From positions 1,364,001 through 1,428,000 of the forward strand of contig JAHLMK010000010.1 in NCBI GenBank assembly GCA_019915135.1: a DNA stretch of 64,000 nucleotides. Reading direction: 5' to 3'. Below, piece after piece: positions 1-9,816 of the stretch. The notes under the pieces are model-generated. The model was not told the DNA's origin, did no database searches, and saw nothing but the letters and a program-made list of their open reading frames with translations. The stretch comes from Strobilurus pachycystidiatus (Eukaryota > Basidiomycota > Agaricomycetes > Agaricales > Physalacriaceae). The position numbers and the translations under genes are program-made. Position 1 is the stretch's first letter, and each line of letters starts with the position of its first letter.

Positions 1-2158
1 CTGGCGGGCCATATCCGCCTCCTCCACCACCCGGAGGAGCACCACCGCGAGGTGGACCAAAGCCGCCGCCACTACCTCCTGGAGGGGGGTTTCCGCTGCG
101 AGGTGGACCAAATCCACCGTCTCCTCCGCCTGGGGGAGCACCCCCGCCGTCAGGTGGAGCGAATCCGCGCCTTGGGAGCCCACCGGGAACCCCACTCCGA
201 CGATCGTCTGGATCGTTGACGTCATTGTTGCCGGGATGAGTCGGCGGAGGTGGGGGAGGCACTCCTATGCCTCCGCTGGGAATATTAGCATCTTGATTTG
301 AAGATCGAGTCGGGTTTCGACCTTCGGGTAAGTCAGCAGCTTCCTGATTTGAGTTCCCGTCTCGGAACTGATATGTGGTGTAGAATTGCGGGCGATTAGA
401 TGGCGAGAAATGAGCAAAAGCCGGTGCTTTTCCTAATCTCACATTCAAACGATGCTGACGATCTGCATTAGGGGTTGATGTGGCGTCAGGACCGCCCATC
501 TCGACAGGACGCGGAGGCGCTTCAGCGAAATTACTCCGCAGCACAGCAGATCCGTGTGGATACGAAGGGTTGACTGACTGTTGTACTGTAGCTCCCGGAA
601 CTCTTGGTGCCTGTCCAATGTTATGCTCTCCAATTGAATACCTGGCCGGTCTCGGCCGTAGCACCTGTGATATGGAATCTCCTTGAGCTGGCTGTCCAAA
701 GTTGTCCGTGTTCAGTACTTGTTCCCTCATCTGTTCAAAGTTTGTTATGCCTGCAGGTGATTGCTCTAAAAACTCACGGCGATCGTCTTGAATGATGCGA
801 ATACTTCGATATCCTCCCGAAGAATGCTGCGCACTATGCGAAGGCGGAACGACTACTGGCTCTTGAATGGAACTCTGTCTTTGACGATTCAATGCTTCGG
901 AATATCGAGGCACGTCTGTTGCTCTGAATCGACCATGATCTACTCTCTTGACAGTATCTTGTTCCGCATCTCTCCAGTATGACAATGTCACATCTGCCAA
1001 GGCATCTAGATCGGCCGCTCTTGCTTCTTGAGGGCCTCCTGTCTTCCAGTTATGATAACGATGCAGTTCTGCGAGAAAATTTTCTACCTTGGCGACAAAC
1101 AAAATACCAAGGTACTCGAAATCTCTTTCTCGCACCCAGTTACTTGTCTGATCTTCGAAGATTCCCCAGGAGGGAATTACGATACCTCGTCGGCCGTATC
1201 GCTCGAGACTTCGTCGAGCAATATTCAGTCGTCGTTCAAGACGTTGAATAAACCTTCCATAAGAATCCTCGCGTAACCGGTAACCTACTCGAAGTCCAGT
1301 ATTTACATCTCGCAGAATCAATGGTTCGGAAATCAAGACAGACAATTCATTCATTTCCTGACTGTAGACAGAGCGAATTTCCTCCAAAGTAAGTCGGAAC
1401 AGATGACTGTAATCCCTTTCCTCTGCATCTCCAGCATGTTCAATGACCTCATCCACTCGTTTCAGCATCCTACTGGAGTTCCGCAGTCGCTGTTGAGTGG
1501 TTTCACGAGGGTCTACATACCGTCTCTCGAGCCAGTCTTCCAATTCGGCACGTGGAGCGAACTGAGGAAGATTTGTCAGTCCAATGTCAGAGTCTACAAC
1601 CAACTCACCAATGTCTGGCGTGGAAAAGGATGACCTCAAGTCGTCCACTGGTCCCAAGAACTCAAACTCGCTTCTGTTAGGGTCAGCTAGTGTTCCTTCC
1701 TGATAGTGAAAGTCTCTCCTGGGTCCTCCAGAGCGCCTGGGTCTTGTATCGACAAAGCCATCAACTGGTGTTCGATAAGGTCTGTCCGACAAAGGGCTAC
1801 GAGATGAAGATCGAAGCCATGAACGACCTCGAGGTTCTTCCGCGATCAATTCCTCCTCAATCTCTTGTTCTTCGGCGTCGTTATTCTGCACATCCGAGAG
1901 ATGCCCAAGGTTATTTGGAGACGGTAGATTACTCAGTATACGCCCCCCTCTAAGTTGGGCACTCGCGATTCCGCCAGGCATACTCGGTCGCCCGAAGAGT
2001 GCTGATTGCGGTTCTGCACGTGATGGAAAGCCCGAAGTCGGAGCCGGTGTCGAGCGTCGACCCTGCGTACTCCGAAAACCAGTGCCGTTGCCCTGTTGAT
2101 CGTCGTGCGCGCTACGCGCGTCTTCCTGTTGAGCCTGTTCTCTTTCAGCACTAGCCAT
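1..2158 (-). CDS. Gag-like retrotransposon protein, 3' end outside window
   Basis: One reading frame runs without a stop from the ATG at 2156-2158 to base 1, which is 719 codons. Codons 1-170 are rich in Q, S, R and acidic residues. A charged, helix-prone middle section follows (about 200-400), with many E, R and L and a WLERRYVD-like stretch. The tail is dominated by G and P, with repeats of the type GFGPPRGGAPPGG. This layout resembles the gag segment of Agaricomycete LTR-element polyproteins. No CCHC zinc knuckle or protease motif is reached before the edge. The start lies about 90 bases after the primer-binding site. The frame looks intact, so the insertion is probably young. Function is inferred from position and composition, not from a recognised domain. 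Confidence 0.7.
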   Translation of the reverse strand, partial: MASAEREQAQQEDARSAHDDQQGNGTGFRSTQGRRSTPAPTSGFPSRAEPQSALFGRPSMPGGIASAQLRGGRILSNLPSPNNLGHLSDVQNNDAEEQEIEEELIAEEPRGRSWLRSSSRSPLSDRPYRTPVDGFVDTRPRRSGGPRRDFHYQEGTLADPNRSEFEFLGPVDDLRSSFSTPDIGELVVDSDIGLTNLPQFAPRAELEDWLERRYVDPRETTQQRLRNSSRMLKRVDEVIEHAGDAEERDYSHLFRLTLEEIRSVYSQEMNELSVLISEPLILRDVNTGLRVGYRLREDSYGRFIQRLERRLNIARRSLERYGRRGIVIPSWGIFEDQTSNWVRERDFEYLGILFVAKVENFLAELHRYHNWKTGGPQEARAADLDALADVTLSYWRDAEQDTVKRVDHGRFRATDVPRYSEALNRQRQSSIQEPVVVPPSHSAQHSSGGYRSIRIIQDDRREFLEQSPAGITNFEQMREQVLNTDNFGQPAQGDSISQVLRPRPARYSIGEHNIGQAPRVPGATVQQSVNPSYPHGSAVLRSNFAEAPPRPVEMGGPDATSTPNADRQHRLNVRLGKAPAFAHFSPSNRPQFYTTYQFRDGNSNQEAADLPEGRNPTRSSNQDANIPSGGIGVPPPPPPTHPGNNDVNDPDDRRSGVPGGLPRRGFAPPDGGGAPPGGGDGGFGPPRSGNPPPGGSGGGFGPPRGGAPPGGGGGGYGPP

Positions 2159-2265
2159 ACCCCACTGATGAGATTAGAGCCAAGGAGAAAAAGAGTTGGT
2201 TACCTGTTATGAATAATGGGGTGTTCTGTCTCGTCTCTGCAAAGCAAAGCCAATGTGTCCACCAG

Positions 2266-2632
2266 TGTTGTGATTACCTGAAAAGCGCGTCGAAAGTCTT
2301 CTAGCGCTGTTAGTTCAAAAATGCGTACGAGGATACGTACGCGTCGGGTTCGTTTGCGATGAGCTAACGAGACGATGGGTACTCGATAGAGTACCAGGTT
2401 GCTTACTGTAAGTAAGCGAAATCCGGACGAGAAGATGATTGTTGTAAGCAGTCAGTAGATTACCCGTATCTACTGACAGTTGAGCTTATAAACAGAGTAC
2501 ATAGAATATACGAGAAGTGAATAGATTAAGATAGAATATACTAGCTGGAACGCCCGTCGAGAGAAGAACTGCGCACCTGCGCAGCGGGCTGGAGGCCCGA
2601 TGCCCGACGTGCCCGACGTCGGGGCTCGATCA
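2266..2632 (-). repeat. 5' long terminal repeat with hairpin array
   Basis: Read on the minus strand, this 367-bp block starts TGATCGAGCC and ends CACAACA, fitting the TG...CA rule. It contains a TATA-like TTTATAAG. Four perfect stem-loops lie in its promoter-distal half: 2323-2342 (7-bp arms), 2378-2395 (7-bp arms), 2401-2417 (6-bp arms) and 2451-2477 (10-bp arms). A 12-bp palindrome sits at 2612-2623. The boundaries come from the TG/CA ends, the nearby primer-binding site and the break in the host gene. The second LTR is not in the window, so the edges could be a few bases off. Confidence 0.65.
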
Positions 2633-3751
2633 ACGAGTTGCCGAAGATTTCAGATATCCTTAACAGCCACCTGCTGCTGTCTCCCTACGAGACGCTCTCT
2701 CCCCACATTCAAGGTGTTGCCTTCCCCTTCCAGGACTCGGACGCACATTGGTCTCTCAGCCCGAAATATGTGCGCACGCTCAGTTTGCTCAGGATCAAGC
2801 GCTCGGCCATCAGAGATATACACCCTCGGGAGCTATGTGGTCGAATGGTCCTAATGGCAAGTGAGGACTATGCCGTTATGACATATCTTTGCCTCGATTA
2901 TAGGTCCGGCCAAGAAGCAGGAACTCGCATCGACCTCAGAAGTGAGTTTGCGGACGGAAAGTTGCTCTCATACGTCGTTGCGTCTGGCTTCGACACTACC
3001 TTTTGGCCATCTGGCCCCCCTTCCCTTCTTCCGAACGCTGCTTCAACCAAAGTCTGGCCACCAAGGTCTGTCAGGCGCCCATTTACCACGACCGGGCTCC
3101 CCGATCCCACGAACAGGGCCTCGCTGCCGATATCCCATCTGAGCCTAGGCGGAGAGTGGTCGCTGGAGTTAATGGAATGGCTGTCATTTCGCTGTCGACG
3201 CCTGGAAGAGTTTCACCTGGAAGTCGTGAGCTGGCACTGGCAGCCGCTTACCCAAATCACCAGCACTGCCGTCGAGCAGCTCTTGGGCGCTAATCGGTCA
3301 AGCCTCCGATCCCTGACAATCCCATTCATTGACTCTGAGTACTCTCGCGTACCACGTTGGTCTCCTTCTCATGAGCGTCTTTCACCTTTGCTGATGTCAG
3401 GTCACAACAGCGCCACGTATAGACCTTCGCAGGTTGAAGAGGTTGACTTCGCTCTGCATCGTCCTGACGCGACAGTCACGACGAACGAAGCCTATTGTGA
3501 AGCCTGCAATATCGACGCTGTCTACGCTCGATCGGGCTCATTTACCGGAACGCGTCACGATCCGCGTTGGGGAGTTTGATGTGTTTCGGTCGGTCCTAAC
3601 TGACTGTGGGGAAACCCAGGAAGATCTCATGCCCATTGTGCGCGCACTGGTCAATCTGGGGTATAGCCTGTCATCCTGTGAAACGGCCAGCCTGAAATAC
3701 ATGATGGTGAGTCGGTGCGCCGCATCTCCTCAACTTCCTAGTTTATCTTAA
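2633..3751 (+). pseudogene. F-box-like family member, 5' half removed by LTR insertion
   Basis: The reading frame begins directly at the LTR edge, inside the family motif LLLSPYETLS, which in intact paralogues follows the F-box. The N-terminus, membrane helix and F-box are missing. The rest is colinear with the intact genes: a leucine-rich section, then the segment LSLGGEWSLELMEWLSFRCR. A phase-1 intron at 3356-3410 (GT...AG, 55 nt) restores the last exon, which starts PPRIDLRRLKRLTSL like paralogous APLDLSPLKNL. The frame stays open to the stop at 3749-3751, so loss of function appears recent. The 5' half may survive beyond the element, outside the window. Confidence 0.8.
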
Positions 3752-3980
3752 CTTGCTCCAGCCACAGAGACCTTGACGAGATGATGATGCGGGTTACTAT
3801 CTGATTGTGATGCGTCAGTAATGCATTCGAGTTTCTCTTTGCGATACCATCTTGAGCGAAAAAGTGAGAAGAATCTTGCAAGCAATGCAGGTCGTGATTT
3901 GGTATATGCTAGCAGTTACAAGTACTGGAAGACGGTGAATATCAGTACAGTAATGATTGATTGGACGAAGGCACGCACCA

Positions 3981-4815
3981 TTACGTTCCAGCCATACCGA
4001 TGATACCAACATGATCCCGGATCTTTGCAATCTCGCTGGCCGTGAGTACGCCCTTCGAGGCGCGCAGGAAGTCTTCGAACGCGTGCTGCGCATCCGGGGT
4101 TGTGAGGAATTCCGAGCTGCAGCCACGTCAGGATAGCGCATAGGAGCGAGGCATGGACGCACTTCAAGAAACCCAACAAGCGCTCCCACATCTCGGGCTT
4201 GGCGAGCGTGGAATGGTACGCGGTAATGTCCTTGCCGAGATCGCCCTCACCATCAAGGTTGAGCAGTATGTTCTTGGGGCTCGGGTCCGGCGTCATGCGG
4301 CCTTCCTCCACAGAGGGCGACGGCGAGAGAACGACGCTCGGGATGCGATTGTGGCGCTTCGAGCCCGAGATCGGGGTCGTGGGCGTAGGAGCGGCGATGG
4401 TGTTGACCGTCAGAGTCGGCGGCGCAGCGGGCTTGACGACGACGTTCACGACATCCCCGCCCTTGAAGCCGTACTCCTTGACGAGCTTCGTGTCCTGCAG
4501 CGCCTTGCCCTTGAGCAGCAGCCGAACGTCCCCGCCCTGCGCATCCCACTGCGATTTGAGATCCGCGATGGTGTCGGTGCCTTTGACGGTGACGCTGATG
4601 CTCTTGGCGGGCTTGAGCGACTTGAGCGTGAGCGCGATGGAGGAGGACGATTCGCCGGGTTTGTCTGCGCGTGCTGGGACAGGCGGGACGGGGATGGGGA
4701 TGACGCCAATGCGTTTGGGGGCGTTGGAGGAGGGCTGCGCATAGTCGTCTGGGTAGGTCTTGGGTTGTGTGGCGAGGGTGCGGATGTACGTCGAGACGAA
4801 GGCGGCTTCAGCCAT
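3981..4815 (-). CDS. GET5: Ubiquitin-like GET-pathway protein (Get5/Mdy2-like)
   Basis: This is a probable subunit of the Get4-Get5 complex, which helps deliver tail-anchored proteins to the ER. The N-terminus (MAEAAFVSTYIRTLATQP) resembles the Get4-binding segment. Residues about 58-128 form a ubiquitin-like fold: ALTLKSLKPAKSISVTVKG, then DVRLLLKGKALQDTKLVKEY. A P/S-rich linker follows. Removing the 46-nt intron 4117-4162 (GTGCGT...CTGCAG) joins GFL to NSEFLTTPDAQ and gives a short helical C-terminus like the Get5 dimerisation domain, ending MAGT. Without the splice the frame reads into unrelated sequence. The predicted length is about 262 residues. The 3' end faces an F-box relic; tRNA-Glu lies upstream. 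Confidence 0.8.
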
Positions 4816-4904
4816 GATGGTAGGAGGTAAGTACTAAGTGACAACGGCACTATTCATACTACTTGAACGTGGGCCATGGCACATCCAGCTGGCCAAAGAT
4901 CAAG

Positions 4905-4976
4905 TCGGATATGGTGTAACGGCTAACATTGCCGCCTCTCACGCGGCAGCTCGGGGTTCGATTCCCCGTATCCGAA
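4905..4976 (+). tRNA. tRNA-Glu (anticodon CTC)
   Basis: The 7-bp acceptor TCGGATA pairs with TATCCGA at 4969-4975, with discriminator A at 4976. The anticodon stem GCCGC/GCGGC closes the loop CTCTCAC, giving anticodon CTC. The T arm reads GGGG TTCGATT CCCC. The D region TGGTGTAACGGCTAACA is typical of eukaryotic tRNA-Glu. No intron is present. Confidence 0.96.
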
Positions 4977-5290
4977 TGACGAAGACCATATTACCTTCTA
5001 TTTTGGTTGCAGGATAATATATTTTCTGATATTTTTAAATTTTTGATATACAAATTACAATGCACATAAAACAGTGGCATGGGCCATGGCCCAGCTGCCC
5101 GCTGCTGGGCCCTGGGACCAGTGACCCAAGTGCACAATGTGCACTTCGAGCAACGAGCGACGAGACTCCGAATTTGGGAATTGGGAAACGCCAGTACTGC
5201 GCTGTGTTTTCTTGAGTTCTAGATCCTCGCTTGTATAGGCCAGCGACAAGAAACCGAGTGAAGAATTCTCCATTTATCACGAGTCGTCTT
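4977..5290. other. Intergenic, no gene seen
   Basis: This lies between tRNA-Glu and the 3' end of the next F-box gene. It starts AT-rich (a run of T and A near 5000-5045, plausibly the tRNA terminator). No coding pattern was found. Confidence 0.5.
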
Positions 5291-6821
5291 CTATTGGGTA
5301 CGGGCAATGACATATTCCAGCAACGTAGAAGTATTTATCGTCACTGCAAGTCCAAATTTTGTCATAACCGCGTCGATGAGTGCCAAATGCTCCCCTGTAA
5401 AATGACAAGGAAAGTATTCGTTGGAGGTACGGATGATGATGGAATTGGGAGGGTGCAATGGATCGAGGCTCTCCAATGTGCGTAGAGTCGATTCCAGAGC
5501 TCTGTCCAAAGCGCCTTCCGTCCAATCTGTTAATCGTATGACCACCTCTAGCGATTCGAGACTCCTCAGCATCCGAATGTAATAGTGTGTGGCTAGAAAT
5601 TGAAAATGATTGTCATCAGTGAAACAGCAGATGACAGAGAAGACGAGACTGACCGCCCTCGTTGGTCTTTTCGATTACCGGCAACATGACGTGGCGAAGC
5701 GTCTTGCAGTTGTCGCTTAGAAGTCTCTCCACGCCTAGAGTATTGATCTTTCGGAAATATTGCCACTGTATGTCAACGTCGAGAGAGACAAGCGTCCTGC
5801 AACGGAGCCGCAGCCATTCAACCAAATTCTGGGAGTATTCCCCAGCTATGCCGAGGTGTGAGATAGGAAGTAATGGCAGTGGGCGTGGGCCTTCCTCCTT
5901 GATGTCGGATGACGTCAAGGGTGGATCACAGTAGTGCGCCACGTTGACCGTTAACGATTTTAATTGAGGAAGGTGGTACATACACGAGAGAAGAGTCTGA
6001 AGGTCACAGACCGTTTCCAGTTTGGTCAGACCAAATGTGTTGGGTGTAGGGTCCGTGGTGAGGTGCCCGTAGCAGAATGAAAGAGTAGTGAGGTGGGGAA
6101 GATATTGGGGGGCTAGGAGGATGATGGGACACGCGTTCTGGAGGACGTGTATGTCCTGAATCCTGGCACCCTTGATGCGGAAGAGATTGAGAGCCCGTCG
6201 ATAGGCGCTGAGGGGCTCAGGCTCCATACGCCAGTGCGTGAATTCGAGAAGCTGAACATGGCGAGAAAGGGTCTCGTAGGGCGAATGAAGCAGCCGGCAC
6301 AGCTTGATTGCACGCTGTGCACTCGGGATCGGTAGCCGAAGTTGCCTTCTGCTGCTGAACACCCAGCCGTAGCAGACCAAGCTCGTGGCGAGGAGCGTCG
6401 GAGTTGATGTGATATGAGAGAGGATGAGGTCAAAGACCTCCTTGGGGAAGATGATGTTCAACGAGACGGCGGAAGGAGGGGTTCCGCGTTTACGAAGATG
6501 CTGTACCCTGGGATGTACCACAAGCGCGTCCATGGCCATGAATCCACGAACGGAGGCGCTCCGTGAGGAGGCTACCGCCCATGAACACGTTCTTCCCACC
6601 GGACCGAGGGGACGACGTGGCGTGCGACCCACAGGAAGGCAAGAGTGGCGCAAACTCCCACCCAAGGCGCAGGAAAATACATAGAAGGAGACCAGTAGAC
6701 ATCCGGAGACCAGGGCGATCATAGAGAAGACCGCACCAGTGCATGTACCTGATGATTTGGTAGGACATTTTCCGTGGCAAGTTGCGAAGAGACCACTAGC
6801 CGTGCTGTTGGCGTTGCACAT
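5291..6821 (-). CDS. Membrane-anchored F-box-like protein (family member B)
   Basis: Two exons, 5654-6821 and 5291-5592, are separated by a 61-nt phase-1 intron (GTCAGT...TTCTAG); the product is 489 residues. The ATG at 6819-6821 was chosen because upstream frame codons are not ATG. The short N-terminus contains CHGKC, then a hydrophobic helix at about residues 30-52. The F-box-like stretch is FPKEVFDLILSHITSTPTLL followed by ATSLVCYGWVFSSRRQL. Next comes the family hallmark LCRLLHSPYETLSRHV, then leucine-rich segments and the tail exon. A role as an SCF substrate receptor tethered to a membrane is inferred from the F-box and helix. The gene stands head to head with member C, 673 bp apart. 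Confidence 0.82.
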
Positions 6822-7494
6822 GGTGAATGTCAAGGAGAGAAAGGGCGCTGGAGGCTATTCCTGTGCATGTTATGACGAGGGTCGGGACTCGGAAAGAACC
6901 CGTAATTTATTGACAAAGATCAATCGATCCATCACTGGCCAGTGGCGATGAGTCTGAGGAGCTGGACTAGTGCGTCAATGTTCGGAGGACGTTCTGGTCC
7001 CACACGCACGAAGTCGAAGGATTTCCAGCTGATCAAGAAGTAATTACCACATCGCGTTGTGATGCCGTTGGCATTGCGGAGCTATGTAATTGAACAATAC
7101 GGCTTGGTTGAAGATATCAAACGTTAGCCTGTTCAAACATCCACATGGACACCCTTTGCCGTCTACTATCTCAGTCAAGTACAATACGATGGCTTTCATC
7201 CACATTAGGGAGCTGTTCTGCGCATTGTTCACCATTTCGCTTTATCCGGCATGACGGCAGGATCAGGACTTTCAGCCCCGCGACGACGGCATCGCGGCGA
7301 ACCAATTTCGCCCTTCGATTCTTGATCAACTGTCAATGCAGTTTGAATGCAGTGCATACTCACGGCAGATGTCCAACTAGACCGCCACCATCACGAAGAC
7401 CGTCATCCAGCATTAAGTGCTTGCTAATGCGGGTGCAAACACGTGGAAGAGCCAACTCAGTCCGTGTTCTCACTGGCAGACCCTTTCTCTCTCG
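6822..7494. promoter_or_regulatory. Shared intergenic region between divergent F-box genes
   Basis: These 673 bp separate the starts of two divergently transcribed F-box family genes and must hold both promoters. No clear TATA box or coding frame was recognised. Short open frames here show no family similarity. Confidence 0.45.
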
Positions 7495-8990
7495 ATGTCC
7501 GGCACGTTCTGCGACTCTTGGAGAACGCACACAGATAACCCCATCTTTGACTTTGGGGCCTGCAGATGTAATGGGGAAGACACAACTGGCTATCCAGCGT
7601 CGACTGCCTGTTTCAACACCGTGCTCAAGCTCATCGCTGTGTGCGGCGCCCTCCTGTTCATTTTGGGCATCGTACTTCGCGCTCGAGGATTCAAGCGCGG
7701 GATGCGAGAGATCGCTCTCTGTACGCTTCTGATCATCTTCTCCATTCCGTTGGGGATTATCTACTTCATTGCTGTTGTCACAAAGCATCAGACTTGGAGA
7801 TTGGACGCTTACATTGACATGCTTTTTGACGAGCTACGCGCCCGGCGGAAATCCACTCCCACCTTCTCGCCCGTGCTTGTCCAATCCCCCAAGCTACCCC
7901 GAGAGCTTTGCGACAGCGTCATCTCTTTTTGCGAAGGGGACACTAAAGCCCTCCTCGCCTGCAGCCTTGTCTGCATTGCCTGGGTGCCGGCGAGTAGGCG
8001 CCATCTGCTCATCACGGCCAGGCTCATGTCGCATCAGCGATCTGTGCAATTTGGTAGTCTTCTACGTTCGCCTGTTGAGACCATCTCGCAGGCTATACGA
8101 CATGTCGTCCTTTCGGGAAAAGACTTTGGACAGCAAAGGCGCATATTACGGCTCTTCTACTTGAAGGGTATAACGTTGAGGAGCGTCATCGTTATTGGTC
8201 ACGCCCAACGCATTCCACTCATCTCACGATACCACCCCTCTGTTTCGGAGCTCGCCTTTCGGGTCTTATCCAGTGGCTCTCGAAATCTGGAGGCGAGCGC
8301 GAGGCGACAGTTGGAGACATTCCTAACCCAACTGGTGGAGTTCAAGGATCTTCAGTCGCTGACAGTAAATGCTATCATCAAAACAAATGTGACCGTTTCC
8401 AAACGTTGGGATAGCGCGATGATCATGCCGACAGCAGAGTACCGGCTACCTATCAGTCGGTTGTATCTGATGGGAAAGTGGTCGAGGAAAATAGTCGAGT
8501 GGCTGCACGATCATTGTCGACTTCTGGAGCATGTAGATATCCGTACGGACGGCGGGTGGGATACAGACAATGCGCCTGTGGATGAGTTGCTGAGGGCAAA
8601 CTGGCAGACGATTCGCTATCTTGCTTTGAACGTTTCCGCCGTCGAGGGTGAGCAGATATCAACACCTTTCCTCTTTTCCACCTCTGAAATGGGACGCAAG
8701 CTCCGCTCGATCTCTCGCCGTTGAAGAACCTTGGCACCCTTCACTTTCACCTGCTACCACAGTCAAGCCCAGATAGGATGACCGTTACACTGGACTGCGT
8801 CGTGAAGACGCTGGAGAGTCTGCAGTCGACTGCAGTGACGCCGGACAAGGTTATCATAAGGTGGACGGGAACACTACAGGATAGCCATATCTGCATGTGC
8901 CGTGATATCTTGGGAGAAAGCCTCCAGCTGTCTAAGACCTGTGAGCAGGAGGGCGGGCTGATTTACACCAATAAGAATTTAAAGTTCTGA
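7495..8990 (+). CDS. Membrane-anchored F-box-like protein (family member C)
   Basis: Exons 7495-8647 and 8701-8990 flank a 53-nt phase-1 intron (GTGAGC...CGCAAG); the product is 480 residues. The N-terminus carries the motif FCDSWRTHTDNP, then FDFGACRCNG, then a further cysteine. Two hydrophobic helices follow (about residues 42-64 and 74-98). The F-box is LPRELCDSVISFCEGDTKAL plus ACSLVCIAWVPASRRHL. Leucine-rich segments lead to LYLMGKWSRKIVEWLHDHCR, and the tail exon begins APLDLSPLKNLGTLHF. The closest relative in the window is the frameshifted member E, on the opposite strand. The motif pattern predicts the F-box on the cytosolic side of a membrane; the substrate is unknown. Confidence 0.87.
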
Positions 8991-9311
8991 AGTTCGTCTC
9001 TACATCTGCATTGCTTCAGTTGATGAGCTAGGTATGTATAAGTTGGGTATGTCGAGGCCACATGAGCTCCCGGACATTCTATTCTTACGAGATGTGATGG
9101 TTGTCCGGCCCCCCGTACCCTCCTGTCCATTTTTTCGAACGTATGGGACTCGGACAGCTTCCAGGAATACACTGAAATTTAGACGCCAGTCTGCCAGGGT
9201 CACCAAGTTCGTGTCCTTGTCAAGCCACCGCCTCTCCTTGACAGGTCCCTGGCCAGAACCGCCGTGATTGATAGACACGCACAGCTTAAGTTCTCAAAGA
9301 AAGGCGGTGAG
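8991..9311. other. Intergenic, no gene seen
   Basis: This is the 3' flank of member C up to a small inverted-repeat element. Nothing with coding character was recognised. The last eight bases are one copy of the element's target duplication. Confidence 0.5.
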
Positions 9312-9681
9312 AGGACCCGTGTTTATGCCCTCAGAGGTTGAATACAAAATCCTGACATTTTTTCAAAAATTTTGGGTGAGCTAGGATCAAAATCCTGACA
9401 ATTCTTGACCATTGTTGAAGTAGGTAGGATAAAAATCCTGACAATGGCGGGCTCAGCGGGCCCCGACGCGCCAAATTTGGAACCAGGAGTCCACGTGACC
9501 AGTCTCGGCAGCTCTGCCGGGCAAAATTTGTGACCAAAAACCCCAGGTAAACCCAATTTTGGTGATGTTAGATCGAAAATCCTGACAATGGAGGCGCGCG
9601 CAGCGCCGGCAAAAATCCTGACAAATTGGTCACAAAGAGGGAAATTTGTATCTAACCTCTGACAGGATAAACAGGGGTCCT
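9312..9681. mobile_element. MITE with 37-bp inverted ends and 8-bp target duplication
   Basis: The 370-bp element is flanked by exact direct repeats GCGGTGAG at 9304-9311 and 9682-9689. The ends are inverted repeats of about 37 bp with six mismatches: the left begins AGGACCCGTGTTTAT, and the right, read in reverse complement, AGGACCCCTGTTTAT. Both continue through TCAGAGGTT to ATACAAA. An 8-bp duplication fits the hAT superfamily, among others. Inside are five direct copies of AAAATCCTGACA at 9346, 9389, 9432, 9576 and 9612. There is no transposase frame; the 132-codon open frame on the minus strand only reflects these repeats. The element sits 135 bp upstream of the ATG of member D. Confidence 0.9.
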
Positions 9682-9755
9682 GCGGTGAGTCGGTGACAAG
9701 ACCGCGAGCTGACAGATGCATATCACTCCGATCGGCAGGCGGGCTACCCTGCCGT

Positions 9756-9766
9756 TATTATATAAC
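9756..9766 (+). promoter_or_regulatory. TATA-like box for member D
   Basis: The sequence attatataaca lies about 55 bp before the ATG at 9817, between the MITE and the gene. Position and sequence fit a core promoter element; no transcript data support it. Confidence 0.4.
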
Positions 9767-9816
9767 AGCTATAACAGCGCGTTCGCGATCATCGCAGGGG
9801 TCTCTTCCTCCCTCCC

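Larger units (their letters stand above)
1..2632 (-). mobile_element. LTR retrotransposon, 5' portion (runs off window)
   Basis: The element reads leftward from its 5' LTR (2266-2632). A candidate primer-binding site follows at 2250-2264: on the minus strand it begins TGG, one base after the LTR end CA. A leader and a long gag-like frame then leave the window at base 1. Protease, reverse transcriptase, RNase H and integrase are not visible, so Ty3 versus Ty1 type cannot be decided. The outer LTR edge abuts an F-box-like gene that lacks its 5' half, so the element inserted into that gene. Bases 2633-2637 (acgag) are a candidate 5-bp target duplication whose partner would lie outside the window. 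Confidence 0.8.

Noticed and set aside
4153..4830. 225-codon plus-strand frame rich in Arg and Gly
   Set aside because: It is the complement of the GET5 coding region; composition follows from the GC-rich antisense strand.
5616..5653. Unspliced end of member B exon 1 (GGQSRLLCHLLFH)
   Set aside because: The GTCAGT donor and the homologous last exon show this is intron sequence, not the true C-terminus.
9346..9623. Five short direct repeats resembling a CRISPR array
   Set aside because: Spacing is uneven (43, 43, 144, 36), the unit is only 12 bp, and they lie between transposon ends in a eukaryote.
9323..9721. 132-codon minus-strand open frame with repeated IVRIF
   Set aside because: It lies inside the 370-bp MITE; the repeats reflect the internal AAAATCCTGACA copies, not a protein.
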